A stretch of DNA of 64,000 nt, taken from assembly GCA_020636315.1 (NCBI GenBank), contig JACJYA010000004.1, positions 310,001 through 374,000 on the forward strand, written 5' to 3'. Below are positions 8,715 to 16,999 of the stretch, one piece after another. The DNA is from Lewinellaceae bacterium (GTDB taxonomy: Bacteria > Bacteroidota > Bacteroidia > Chitinophagales > Saprospiraceae). Under the pieces are notes generated by a model. The model was given only the letters and a program-made list of their open reading frames with translations. It was not told the origin of the DNA and did not search any database. How positions within the stretch are numbered: position 1 is the stretch's first letter; every line of letters starts with the position of its first letter. A program made the position numbers and the translations under genes.

Positions 8715-8876
8715 GAGCTTGTTTGGAGGCCGCTTTTGGAGATAAAAAGTGTCAATTTTTTGATGAGACAAGGCGCTTTTTGAAGTGCATACCCAGGGGT
8801 ACGGACGAAAAAAGCAACGCCATATCAGCAAAAAAGGGGCATTTTTTAGCCCAAAGTGTGGCCTCCAAACAAGCTC
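8715..8876. mobile_element. MITE-like element with 17-bp terminal inverted repeats
   Basis: A 162-bp element bounded by perfect inverted repeats GAGCTTGTTTGGAGGCC (8715-8731) and its complement (8860-8876). It is flanked on both sides by TTA, a likely 3-bp target-site duplication. It encodes no transposase. The right-hand TTA (8877-8879) is the stop codon of the neighbouring amylase gene, so the insertion landed exactly at the end of that gene. Confidence 0.7.
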
Positions 8877-10730
8877 TTACTCCAACTCCAGCACCAGTGG
8901 TTCTTTACCGGGCAGGGTGATCCCTGCCTTCAACTGATACAACTTTCCGGTAAGCACATCCCGGCCGGTAGCCACGCCGTCCAGCATCTGGGAAAAGCGG
9001 CCCAGTTCCAGTGCAGTGGGGGCCTCGTTGGCATTCAGGATCACCATTACCTTTTCCTTGTCGGTGTAACGGAAGAAGACATAAACCCCATTTTGAGGGA
9101 TATAGTGCATCAACCGGCCGGTGTGGATCGCTTCAGCGCCGTTGCGCCAGTTGATGAGCTTCTTTGTAAATTCCACAGCCTCCTTCTGTTCCTCGCTCAA
9201 TCCCTTGCCGGTGAAAGCATTCACTTTATCCCCTTCCCAACCGCCGGGAAAGTCACTGCGGATCACCCCGTGGCTCTCTGTTCCGGGGTTGCTCATAAGC
9301 ACTTCGGTACCGTAGTATATCTGAGGAATACCACGAGTGGTAAGCACATAGGCCAGGCCCAGCTTGAAAAAACCAAAATCCTCATTCACCTGGGTAAACC
9401 AGCGGCTCATATCGTGGTTATCGGGAAAGACGACCAGGTTGAAAGGGTCCGCGTAGAGGAAGTCCTGAGCCAGCATTTCGTAAAGCGGAAGGAAGGCATT
9501 GTCGCTGTTCTTCACATTGAGGCTTTTGCGCATGGCTTCCTGCAGAGGGAAATCCATCAGGCTGGGGAGGCAGGAAGTATAGCCATTAGGGTTCTCTTTT
9601 CCCTGTTGCCAGAAAGACACAATGGTAGGCAGGCCCACCCATTCTTCCCCGACGATGTTAAAGTTGGGATATTCATCCATGATGGCGCAGGACCAATCGG
9701 ACATAAAATCTTTATCGTTGTAGGGGTAAGTATCCATGCGGATGCCTCCCAGCCCCAGAAATTCCACCCACCAGATGCTGTTCTGGATAAGATAAGTGGA
9801 TACCAGGCTGTTGCGTTGGTTGAGGTCGGGCATAGTACGTACGAACCATCCGTCGGTAAACCCCTTATAATCGGCTGTTGAAACATAAGGATCCTGAATG
9901 ACAGCCTTTTTATGGTTAGTCTGCACGTATTTATCCGGAAAGTTGATCCAATCATCCATCGGCAGGTCTTCCATCCACCAGTGACGGGAGCCGCAATGGT
10001 TGCTGATCATGTCCATGATCAGTTTGATGCCTTTCTCGCGGGCTCTGTCGGCCAGTTGGCGGTACTCTTCGTTGGTACCAAACCGCGGATCGACCCGGTA
10101 AAAATCAGTGATGGCGTAGCCGTGATAAGAAAAAGAATCCATATCGTTTTCCAGTACGGGGTTCAGCCAGATGGCAGAGAAGCCCATGTCGGCAATATAG
10201 TCCAGCTTGTCGATCATACCCTTGATGTCTCCGCCGTGCCGTCCGCCCGGATTGCTGCGATCAGGGTTTTCCCGCATACCTTCCACATAATCATTATCCG
10301 GATTTCCATTGGCAAAGCGGTCGGGAGTAATGAGGTACATCACATCGGAGTTGTCAAAACCTTTCATTGCTTCACCTTCCTTTTCCCGGGCAAGTAACGG
10401 ATAGGTATGAGTAAGCACTACCTCATCGCCCCTTTTAAACCGCACCTGCATTTTTCCGGGCATGGAGTAGGGTTCAATTGTCAGGTTGACAAAGAGGTAA
10501 TTCGGGTTCGGTACCCGGATAACACGTTCCACACTCACCCCTTTGTAATCGATGGAGGGGTACAGGTCTGAAATATGATCTCCATATACCAGGAGTTGAA
10601 GGCTGGAGTTCTTCATGCCCACCCACCAGTTGGGCGGCTCGACGCGCTTTATGGACGATTGAGCCAGGGTTGTACTGAAGCTGGCCACAAAAAGGACGGC
10701 AAAAACTATTTTGGAGAGTCGGCTTTTCAT
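8877..10730 (-). CDS. Secreted GH13 alpha-amylase / cyclomaltodextrinase-like enzyme
   Basis: A 617-aa exported glycoside hydrolase acting on alpha-1,4-glucans or cyclodextrins. A signal peptide ends near STTLAQ. Residues ~25-110 match the N-terminal domain of bacterial cyclomaltodextrinases (RVEPPNWWVGMKNSSLQLLV). The TIM barrel carries the four GH13 regions: DMISNHCG (~240), GGIRMDTYPY with the nucleophile Asp (~332), GEEW with the acid/base Glu (~360) and FPDNHDMSRW (~438). A beta-sandwich C domain follows. The architecture is that of the SusA/neopullulanase group, but no SusCD pair is nearby. Translation ends at a TAA formed by the target-site duplication of a MITE-like insertion. Confidence 0.92.
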   Translation of the reverse strand: MKSRLSKIVFAVLFVASFSTTLAQSSIKRVEPPNWWVGMKNSSLQLLVYGDHISDLYPSIDYKGVSVERVIRVPNPNYLFVNLTIEPYSMPGKMQVRFKRGDEVVLTHTYPLLAREKEGEAMKGFDNSDVMYLITPDRFANGNPDNDYVEGMRENPDRSNPGGRHGGDIKGMIDKLDYIADMGFSAIWLNPVLENDMDSFSYHGYAITDFYRVDPRFGTNEEYRQLADRAREKGIKLIMDMISNHCGSRHWWMEDLPMDDWINFPDKYVQTNHKKAVIQDPYVSTADYKGFTDGWFVRTMPDLNQRNSLVSTYLIQNSIWWVEFLGLGGIRMDTYPYNDKDFMSDWSCAIMDEYPNFNIVGEEWVGLPTIVSFWQQGKENPNGYTSCLPSLMDFPLQEAMRKSLNVKNSDNAFLPLYEMLAQDFLYADPFNLVVFPDNHDMSRWFTQVNEDFGFFKLGLAYVLTTRGIPQIYYGTEVLMSNPGTESHGVIRSDFPGGWEGDKVNAFTGKGLSEEQKEAVEFTKKLINWRNGAEAIHTGRLMHYIPQNGVYVFFRYTDKEKVMVILNANEAPTALELGRFSQMLDGVATGRDVLTGKLYQLKAGITLPGKEPLVLELE

Positions 10731-10830
10731 AGCGGAAATGGGTATTTATGTTAGATTTAATTTCCAACAGGGAAAATAATGAAAAATCCCATTTCGGGTA
10801 AAAATACCGATTACCGAATACCGGAATATC

Positions 10831-11484
10831 TCAATTCTGCGAATAATGTCTCAGGAATTCCACAAGGCGTGAAAACTTGTCGAGAGTGGGCAGTGGTACG
10901 AACAATTCATGCGCCAGGCGAAGGCTATAATTTTCAACCAGCAGTTCAAAATCCTTACGGGATAGCAGGCGGGCCATGGCCACCGCCCTGAAACAGCGGT
11001 TGGACTGGCTATAAACCAGAGGAAGCGGCTCTTCCGGAGTTCTATTAAAGAGGTTATCCATATTTTCCAGGCTGCTGTAATGGCTCAGAAACGCCAGCCC
11101 TTTTTCCTCAAACTGCTGCCGGATGGCGGCTGCCGCTTCATCAGCACTGTTTTCATCACTGAGTTCGATGCGTTCATAAGGCTTCCCCTTTAATCTGGCA
11201 AGGGGAGTGACGAGCGTCATGCTATCCGGCTGAAAGCCCGGAAGCCCATTGGTGAAAGGAAAGGTGAGGTTTTCCACGGCATCGATGCGAATGCCCAGAT
11301 GAGCTTCCAGCAGGCTTCCACCCTCGCAATCACTCACGGCGATGGCCAGGCAGGTAAACCCCCGTTCCGTGCTCTTCCTGAACTGATGCAGGTGAGGAAG
11401 CCAGGTAAAGCCACATTCCCGGAAAAAGGGAGCCAGCCGTTCGGCCACCCAGTTTTCCCGTACTGAAGTTTGAATGTTTCGCAT
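10831..11484 (-). CDS. Conserved hypothetical protein
   Basis: A 217-aa soluble protein without signal peptide or membrane segment; I do not recognise its family with confidence. It starts MRNIQTSVRENWVAERLAPFF and has an N-terminal alpha/beta pattern (a strand containing ERGFTCLAIAVSDCEG) and a helical C-terminus (FELLVENYSLRLAHELFVPL). The beginning, a helix followed by an aromatic-rich strand, is reminiscent of DUF4304-type proteins, but this is a weak impression. It is 100 bp upstream of the amylase gene on the same strand and could share its transcript. No catalytic motif is evident. Confidence 0.6.
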   Translation of the reverse strand: MRNIQTSVRENWVAERLAPFFRECGFTWLPHLHQFRKSTERGFTCLAIAVSDCEGGSLLEAHLGIRIDAVENLTFPFTNGLPGFQPDSMTLVTPLARLKGKPYERIELSDENSADEAAAAIRQQFEEKGLAFLSHYSSLENMDNLFNRTPEEPLPLVYSQSNRCFRAVAMARLLSRKDFELLVENYSLRLAHELFVPLPTLDKFSRLVEFLRHYSQN

Positions 11485-11630
11485 TGATCAAAGGCCGTTT
11501 GATGTCTTCTTACTCTATTATCAGCGGTTTTCTACTGGCAGGACAGTTTGATTAACGCAAAAAAGAAGAATAAGATGTCTTTATTGGGAATTTTTTTAAC
11601 CGGCTTCGCGGCAAATGGAAAGAAAATGAA

Positions 11631-11664
11631 AACGGCCCGGGGCATTCTGACTCCCCGGGCCGTT
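11631..11664 (-). terminator. Terminator of curlin-like gene 1
   Basis: Perfect 12-bp GC-rich stem (AACGGCCCGGGG at 11631-11642 with 11653-11664), 32 bp past the stop codon. On the minus strand it is followed by a T-rich stretch. Confidence 0.75.
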
Positions 11665-11695
11665 CGCATTAGGGTTTTCCCCCTGACTTTTCTGC

Positions 11696-12634
11696 TTACT
11701 TCTTCTGCATGACATCGATGACGTTGCCGTCAGAGCCGTAAGTCACCTCTACATCGCTGGTGCTGTAGTTGCCATCCTGGGATACCTCGACCTCGTTGCC
11801 GCTGGAGTCGCCGTAGATCAGCACGTCAGATTCGTGGTTTTCGCCATCCTGGTAAACGTCAACATCGTTGCCATAGGATTCGTTGCCAATCTCAACGTCA
11901 GAGTCCAGGTCTTCACCATCCTGATAAACTTCAACCTCGTTGCCGCTGGCTTCGTCAGAAATGGCAACAGAAGACTCGTTTTCCTCACCATCCTGTTCAA
12001 CAGTTACACTGTTGTTGTTGGCATCATAACCGACACCGACGTAGGAATCATTCTCTTCGCCTTCCTGGGTAACATTTACAAGGTTGCCCTCAGCGCCATA
12101 ACCAACTTCTACATAAGAATCGTTCTCTTCGCCATCCTGGCTGACGTTTACTTCGTTTTCCCCTGCGAAAACGCCGACGCCGACGTAAGAGTCGTTCCCT
12201 TCGCCTTCCTGCTCAACATTCACCAGGTTGAACCCGGCAACTCCGCCGATCTCAACAGTGGACTCCTGATCTTCCCCTTCCTGATCGACATTTACTTCGT
12301 TCTCCAACGTGTAATAGCCAATGTAAACACTGGATTCGCTGCCTTCATCTTCCTGATTGACATTCACCTCGTTGTCATAACTTTCAACTTCGATCAGGAC
12401 AGAGCTTTCCAGGTCCTCTCCCTTCTGGTTGATGTTGACTTCGTTATCGTCGGAATCGTACATGATGGAAACATCCGAAGAGTTGTGGTCATCACCATCG
12501 AGGTTCTGGTTGACGATCACCGTGTTGTCATCGCTGCCGCCCGAAACCGTAACATCGGATTCGTTGTCCTTCGACTGTGCCATAGCGAAGGTGGCAAAGA
12601 GTACAGCTGCAAAAAGTAATACAAATTTTTTCAT
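11696..12634 (-). CDS. Acidic curlin-like repeat protein 1
   Basis: A 312-aa secreted protein: signal peptide MKKFVLLFAAVLFATFAMAQ, then about eleven tandem units of 24 residues of the form GNxVxVxQDGxxxxSDVxIxxxS, ending in a half unit (GNVIDVMQKK). The strand-Q-G-turn-S-strand pattern matches the curlin repeat of CsgA-type functional amyloids. The second strand lacks the usual terminal Gln, and the surface positions are overwhelmingly Asp and Glu. It probably folds as a beta-solenoid or amyloid on the cell surface. It is the most divergent of the five paralogues, with more Glu and Tyr. I start at the conserved MKK; the upstream ATG at 12682 adds a non-homologous 16 residues. No csgB/E/F/G homologue is in the window. 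Confidence 0.85.
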   Translation of the reverse strand: MKKFVLLFAAVLFATFAMAQSKDNESDVTVSGGSDDNTVIVNQNLDGDDHNSSDVSIMYDSDDNEVNINQKGEDLESSVLIEVESYDNEVNVNQEDEGSESSVYIGYYTLENEVNVDQEGEDQESTVEIGGVAGFNLVNVEQEGEGNDSYVGVGVFAGENEVNVSQDGEENDSYVEVGYGAEGNLVNVTQEGEENDSYVGVGYDANNNSVTVEQDGEENESSVAISDEASGNEVEVYQDGEDLDSDVEIGNESYGNDVDVYQDGENHESDVLIYGDSSGNEVEVSQDGNYSTSDVEVTYGSDGNVIDVMQKK

Positions 12635-12941
12635 GGTCGTAAAAAATTTTATAAGATTATGAAATGGAATAAGTTTTAGCAAACATTACAATCTTACCAA
12701 CCAGCACAGCAGTTCCTGGCCAGGAGAATAATTACGACCAAAAACTATGCCTAAACCGGCAAAACCAGTTTTGTAAGTCCCGATACTAGTAGCCTGAAAT
12801 GAATTTGAATCCAGAGTAGCCCGCGTGATTTTGAATGAGTAGCTGTTTTATACAGTCATTGCTTTTAAGGTGCTCACCCTGCACGCAAAGGTGAGTTTTC
12901 TTTTATCCCCCAAAGGCGTGGAAGACCACGTTTTGCATTGG

Positions 12942-12997
12942 CAAATATAGATCTTTCCCAACACAATTCCCCGGCATCAAAACCGGTTATTCTGACA
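12942..12997 (-). promoter_or_regulatory. Activator-type promoter upstream of curlin-like gene 1
   Basis: On the minus strand: TGTCAGAA (12990-12997), 13 bp, then the degenerate second repeat TGCCGGGG (12969-12976), 19 bp, then the -7 box TATATTTG (12942-12949). There is no TTTG at the normal -33 position. The same architecture and identical spacing occur at 13490-13545 and 18360-18415. It would produce a leader of about 300 nt before the gene 1 ATG at 12634. Confidence 0.55.
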
Positions 12998-13285
12998 TTA
13001 TTTTTACGTTAATTTTTCCCGGCCCCCAGGTATCCGGACAGATTTACAGATTGAGAGTATGTTAGTGCTTGTTTAGGTTGGGCTGCTCTCGCCAAATCTT
13101 ATAATGATATGCTCTGTGGGATATTATTTCAAGCCTTCAATTCGGAATGGACTCATGATAATTTAAACCTGCCCGGCCTAAAATAACCTGAATGCAAAAA
13201 AACTGGCATGCTTTTTGGCACATTGTAATAAAGCCCTGAAAGCCTCTCACAACGCGAAGAGAAAAAAGGTAGGAAGAAAACCAGG

Positions 13286-13322
13286 TAAAAAAAAGCGGGC
13301 GGCTCAGTGCTGAGCCGCCTGC
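13286..13322 (-). terminator. Orphan intrinsic terminator between curlin-like genes 1 and 2
   Basis: The stem GCAGGCGGCTCA/TGAGCCGCCCGC (13311-13322 with 13295-13306) is followed on the minus strand by eight T. It is 327 bp beyond the end of gene 2, which already has its own terminator, so it appears to close a separate short transcript. Confidence 0.75.
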
Positions 13323-13483
13323 AATGAAGATCGTATTACTGTTCGCAGCGAACTCTTCTCAAGCGCAAAACAGGAGAGAAGCCCGCTTATAAAAAGGCTG
13401 AAAGGCCATATTCATTTCAGCCCTATAGACAAAATAGGCAATGCAATTATCTTTCGCAAGGCAATCCAAGGGGTTACCTCACA
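13286..13483 (-). ncRNA. Candidate short orphan transcript in the curlin-like cluster
   Basis: The promoter at 13490-13545 and the terminator at 13286-13322 bracket about 200 nt with no family-like coding sequence. The transcript would contain small hairpins such as GTTCGCTGCGAAC (about 13349-13361 region) and CTGAAA/TTTCAG. It could be a regulatory RNA co-controlled with the amyloid genes, a leader whose gene was deleted, or the remnant of a sixth paralogue. The call depends only on the bracketing signals. Confidence 0.3.
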
Positions 13484-13489
13484 TCTGTA

Positions 13490-13545
13490 CAAAGATAAGG
13501 AAAAAAACATTCACGATCCTGCCAAAACGCCCGCAAATTCTGCCA
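13490..13545 (-). promoter_or_regulatory. Activator-type promoter of the orphan unit
   Basis: On the minus strand: TGGCAGAA (13538-13545), 13 bp, TGGCAGGA (13517-13524), 19 bp, -7 box TATCTTTG (13490-13497). Spacings are identical to the promoters of curlin-like genes 1 and 5. It reads toward the orphan terminator at 13286. Confidence 0.55.
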
Positions 13546-13562
13546 TTCGTTTGATTTATTCC

Positions 13563-13600
13563 AAAAAAAACGGGCGCCTCTCTGGTGAAGGGGCGCCCGA
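13563..13600 (-). terminator. Terminator of curlin-like gene 2
   Basis: The hairpin CGGGCGCC/GGCGCCCG (13571-13578 with 13592-13599) is followed on the minus strand by eight T, about 50 bp after the stop codon. Confidence 0.85.
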
Positions 13601-13648
13601 TATGTTGTGTCGTTATTACCTTTTCAATCGTTGAAGAACAACGATGGA

Positions 13649-14518
13649 TTACTTCTTCTGATCAACGTCGATGAAGTTGCCGTCAGAACCGTAGGAGACT
13701 TCTACGTCGCTGGTGCTGTAGTTGCCTTCCTGGCCAACCATAATGACGTTGCCGTCAGAGTGCTGGTAGATCAGGACGTCAGACTCATGGTTGTAGTCTT
13801 CCTGATAAGTTTCAACGTAGTTGCCGTTGGATTCATTGCCGATCTCAACGTCAGAATCATTGTCGTCGCCATCCTGGACGGTGACAACCTCGTTGCCATT
13901 GGAGTCGTTGTAAATGTCAACAGAAGATTCGTTGTCGTCGCCATACTGGAGGGTCAGAACAGCGTTGCCGTCGCTTCCATTGAGGATAGACACGTCAGAC
14001 TCATTGTCTTCTCCGTATTGGCCTGTACCTACATAGTTGTTACCGCTGCCGTTGGCGATGTCAACATCAGAGTTGTTGTCTTCACCGTACTGCTCAAGGT
14101 AAACCATGTTTTCATCAGAGCCGTTGGCGATGCTGACGTCGCTTTCGTTGTCCTCACCAACCTGCAGGACACCGACGAGGTTGTCATCAGAGCCGTTGTC
14201 AATATCCACGTCGCTGTCTTGGCCTTCTCCGTACTGATCAACACCAACTTCGTTGCCATCAGAATGGTCGGTGATGCTGACATCACTTCTCATGTCTTCG
14301 CCATCCTGATTGATATAGACATCGTTGTCGTCAGAATGGTCGAGAATGTCAACATCCGATACGTTGAGGTCATCGCCGTCCAGATCCTGGGTTACGGTAA
14401 CGTCGTTGTTGTCACTGCCCTCGGAGATCGTGACAGAAGATTTGTTCTGCTCTGACTGGGCCATGATTGTGCCTGCGACAAAGAGAACAGCTGCAAAAAG
14501 TAAAACGATTTTCTTCAT
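13649..14518 (-). CDS. Acidic curlin-like repeat protein 2
   Basis: A 289-aa secreted paralogue: signal peptide MKKIVLLFAAVLFVAGTIMAQ, an N-terminal cap SEQNKSSVTISEGSD, a 27-residue first unit containing QDLDGDDLN, nine 24-residue units such as GNEVVTVQDGDDNDSDVEIG, and the terminal half unit GNFIDVDQKK. The last three units are nearly identical to those of proteins 3 and 4, including a Tyr-rich unit (GNYVETYQEDYNHESDVLIY). The acidic residues point outward between strands, so the assembled fibre would be strongly anionic and probably calcium-binding. It has its own promoter 70 bp upstream and its own terminator. Confidence 0.87.
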   Translation of the reverse strand: MKKIVLLFAAVLFVAGTIMAQSEQNKSSVTISEGSDNNDVTVTQDLDGDDLNVSDVDILDHSDDNDVYINQDGEDMRSDVSITDHSDGNEVGVDQYGEGQDSDVDIDNGSDDNLVGVLQVGEDNESDVSIANGSDENMVYLEQYGEDNNSDVDIANGSGNNYVGTGQYGEDNESDVSILNGSDGNAVLTLQYGDDNESSVDIYNDSNGNEVVTVQDGDDNDSDVEIGNESNGNYVETYQEDYNHESDVLIYQHSDGNVIMVGQEGNYSTSDVEVSYGSDGNFIDVDQKK

Positions 14519-14586
14519 GGTCGTTCTTATTTTTATGAAGATTATAAAATGCCGTCAATGGGTCAATTGTTGGGTAGAGATTGGAG

Positions 14587-14617
14587 CAAAAGTAAACTAA
14601 TCCGGTAACTATTCAAA
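14587..14617 (-). promoter_or_regulatory. Proximal promoter of curlin-like gene 2
   Basis: On the minus strand TTTG (14614-14617), 19-bp spacer, TACTTTTG (14587-14594): a clean Bacteroidota -33/-7 pair about 69 bp before the ATG. Confidence 0.65.
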
Positions 14618-14656
14618 ATATATTAGAGGGATATATTCAAAACATTTTGATCCGGA

Positions 14657-14692
14657 TAAAAAAACGGGCTGCCCTGGCGCCAGGGAGCCCGT
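14657..14692 (-). terminator. Terminator of curlin-like gene 3
   Basis: GC-rich hairpin AACGGGCTCCCTGGCG/CGCCAGGGCAGCCCGTT (one bulge) followed on the minus strand by a T-run, about 50 bp past the stop codon. Confidence 0.85.
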
Positions 14693-14740
14693 TATGTTGT
14701 GTCGGTATTACCTTATAAGTCGCTGGAATACAGCGATAAA

Positions 14741-15610
14741 TTACTTCTTCTGGTCAACGTCGATGAAGTTGCCGTCAGAACCATAAGAGACTTCTACGTC
14801 GCTGGTGCTGTAGTTGCCTTCCTGGCCAACCATAATGACGTTGCCGTCAGAGTGCTCGTAGATCAGGACGTCAGACTCATGGTTGTAGTCTTCCTGATAA
14901 GTTTGAACGTAGTTGCCGTTGGAGCTATTGCCGATCTCAACGTCGGAGTCATTGTCATCTCCATCCTGGTAAGTTTCAACACCGTTGCCATTCGAGTCGT
15001 TGTAAATGTCAACAGAAGATTCGTTGTCGTCACCAACCTGGATGGTCAGAACGCCGTTGCCATCAGAATCGTTGTAGATGGACACGTCTGATTCGTTGCC
15101 GTCGCCGTACTGGCCGGTGCCAACGCCGTTACCGGAGCTGCCATTGGCGATGTCAACATCCGAGTTGTTGTCGTCACCAAGCTGCTCAACATAGACACCG
15201 TTGCCATTGGAATAATTGGCGATGCTGACGTCGCTTTCGTTGTCGTCGCCATCCTGAAGAACAAAGACACCGTTGCCATTAGAGTGGTTGTCAATGTCAA
15301 CATCGCTGTCGTTGCCGTCTTCGTACTGATCAACCATAACCTCATTACCGTTGGAATTGTCGGTGATGCTGACATCACTGTTCATGTCTTCACCGTCCTG
15401 GTTGACATCGACATCGTTGCCATTGGAGTCTCCGATAATGTCAACGTCTGATTCGTTGTATTCATCGCCGTCCAGGTCCTGGGTGACGGTAACATCGTTG
15501 TTGTCACTGCCGTAAGAGATGGTCACAGAAGACTCATTCTGCTTTGACTGGCCAATAGCCGTGCCCACTACAAAGAGAGCGGCTGCAAAAAGTAAAACAA
15601 TTTTTTTCAT
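14741..15610 (-). CDS. Acidic curlin-like repeat protein 3
   Basis: A 289-aa secreted paralogue with the same plan as protein 2: signal peptide MKKIVLLFAAALFVVGTAIGQ, first unit with QDLDGDEYN, nine 24-residue units and the end GNFIDVDQKK. This copy is unusually uniform: nearly every turn reads SNGNGV, SDGNGV or SSGNGV, and the Asn/Asp ladder DDNESDVSI recurs. The uniformity suggests recent homogenisation within the gene. I start at the conserved MKK (15610), which follows the conserved leader TACGACC; the longer frame beginning at 15664 adds 18 residues not found in paralogues. A consensus promoter and a terminator flank the gene individually. Confidence 0.87.
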   Translation of the reverse strand: MKKIVLLFAAALFVVGTAIGQSKQNESSVTISYGSDNNDVTVTQDLDGDEYNESDVDIIGDSNGNDVDVNQDGEDMNSDVSITDNSNGNEVMVDQYEDGNDSDVDIDNHSNGNGVFVLQDGDDNESDVSIANYSNGNGVYVEQLGDDNNSDVDIANGSSGNGVGTGQYGDGNESDVSIYNDSDGNGVLTIQVGDDNESSVDIYNDSNGNGVETYQDGDDNDSDVEIGNSSNGNYVQTYQEDYNHESDVLIYEHSDGNVIMVGQEGNYSTSDVEVSYGSDGNFIDVDQKK

Positions 15611-15675
15611 GGTCGTACCTATTTTTATTAAGATTATGAAATACAGAAGAATGACATCTACCACAATGAATCAAA

Positions 15676-15707
15676 CAAAAATAATAGAAAATAATGTATG
15701 AACCAAA
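15676..15707 (-). promoter_or_regulatory. Proximal promoter of curlin-like gene 3
   Basis: On the minus strand TTTG (15704-15707), 20-bp spacer, TATTTTTG (15676-15683); the -7 box is 66 bp before the ATG. Confidence 0.65.
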
Positions 15708-15782
15708 AATCAGAGCATTGATTGTCCTTTAATTACTGGTTCTGCCCTCCAACCGGATACAGAAACGCAATCCTTACAAAAC

Positions 15783-15811
15783 AAAAAGGGCGCTCCCGGT
15801 GGAAGCGCCCA
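15783..15811 (-). terminator. Terminator of curlin-like gene 4
   Basis: The stem GGGCGCT/AGCGCCC (15788-15794 with 15804-15810) is followed on the minus strand by TTTTTG, about 53 bp past the stop codon. Confidence 0.75.
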
Positions 15812-15863
15812 ATGTTGTGAGTTATTATTTTTCTTCGTCATGAAAGGCGAAGACAGTATCTGC

Positions 15864-16949
15864 TTATTTCTTCTGGTTAACGTCGATGAAGTTGTTGTCA
15901 GAACCAAAGGAGACCTCTACGTCACTGGTGCTGTAGTTGCCTTCCTGGCCAACCATGATCGTGTTGTTGTCGGAGTTCTGGTAGATCAGGACGTCAGACT
16001 CATGGTTGTAATCTTCCTGGTAAGTCTCAACGTAGTTGTCGTTGGAATTCTCGCCGATCTCAACATCAGAGTCATTGCCGTCGCCATCCTGGGTGGTAAG
16101 CACCACGTTTCTGTCAGACCCGCTGTAAATGGAAACAGACGATTCGTTGTCTTCTCCCTCCTGGATAGTAACAACGCCGTTTAAGTCAGAGCCGTTGGTG
16201 ATGGACACGTCGGAATCATTGCCTTCGCCATCCTGGCCGGTGCCTACATAGTTGTTGCTGCTGCCGTTGGCGATTTCAACATCTGAACTGTTGTCTTCGC
16301 CATCCTGGTAGGTTTCAACGAAGTTCCCACTGCTGCCGTTGGCGATTTCAACATCCGAACTGTTGTCTTCGCCATACTGGGCGGCCAGCACGCGGTTATC
16401 GCTGGAACCGTTGTAAATGGACACGTCGGAGTCATTGCCGTCGCCGTACTGGCCGGTGCCCACCTCGTTGTTATTGCTGCCGTTGGCAATGTCAACATCT
16501 GAACTGTTGCCTTCGCCAACCTGCTCGAGATAGACAAGGTTGGAGCTGGAATTGTTGGAGATGCTGACTTCACTGTCATTGTCCTCGCCATACTGATAAG
16601 AATAGACCCCGTTTCCATCGGAGTTGTTGTCAATATCAACATCGCTGTCATGGCCTTCTCCGTACTGTTCGACGTTGACCATATTGCCGTCGGAACCGTC
16701 GGTGATGCTGACATCACTGTTCATGTCTTCACCATCCTGGTTGATATAGACATCGTTGTCATCGGAGTTGCCGAGGATGTCAACGTCAGAAACGTTGAGG
16801 TCATCTCCGTCCAGGTCCTGAGCAACGGTAACTTCGTTGTCGTCACTGCCGTAAGAGATGGTTACAGAAGACTTGTTTTGCTCTGACTGGGCCATGGTTG
16901 CACCCATCACAAAAAGAACGGCTGCAAAGAGTAAAGCGATTTTTTTCAT
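15864..16949 (-). CDS. Acidic curlin-like repeat protein 4 (longest)
   Basis: A 361-aa secreted paralogue, exactly 72 residues (three 24-residue units) longer than proteins 2 and 3. Signal peptide MKKIALLFAAVLFVMGATMAQ, first unit with QDLDGDDLN, then about twelve regular units and the end NNFIDVNQKK. Within it the units around 16250-16390 are almost identical to each other (repeated NSSDVEIANGSS), which shows how the extra units arose by local duplication. Expected to be exported by Sec and assembled outside the cell. A -7/-33 pair and a GC hairpin lie directly upstream, and a terminator follows. Confidence 0.87.
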   Translation of the reverse strand: MKKIALLFAAVLFVMGATMAQSEQNKSSVTISYGSDDNEVTVAQDLDGDDLNVSDVDILGNSDDNDVYINQDGEDMNSDVSITDGSDGNMVNVEQYGEGHDSDVDIDNNSDGNGVYSYQYGEDNDSEVSISNNSSSNLVYLEQVGEGNSSDVDIANGSNNNEVGTGQYGDGNDSDVSIYNGSSDNRVLAAQYGEDNSSDVEIANGSSGNFVETYQDGEDNSSDVEIANGSSNNYVGTGQDGEGNDSDVSITNGSDLNGVVTIQEGEDNESSVSIYSGSDRNVVLTTQDGDGNDSDVEIGENSNDNYVETYQEDYNHESDVLIYQNSDNNTIMVGQEGNYSTSDVEVSFGSDNNFIDVNQKK

Positions 16950-16999
16950 AGTCGTACCTAATTAATTTTTAATGAAGATTATGAAATGCAGGAAATTGA

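Noticed and set aside
8723..8920. 65-codon ORF within the MITE-like element
   Set aside because: It runs across both inverted repeats into the antisense of the amylase gene and does not resemble a transposase.
11834..12619. Long plus-strand ORFs antisense to the curlin-like genes (also 13607-14455, 14699-15091, 15840-16184)
   Set aside because: They are the complement of the Asp/Asn-rich repeats, which necessarily yields Val/Ile-rich frames. They lack signals or family matches, and the minus strand has signal peptides, promoters and terminators.
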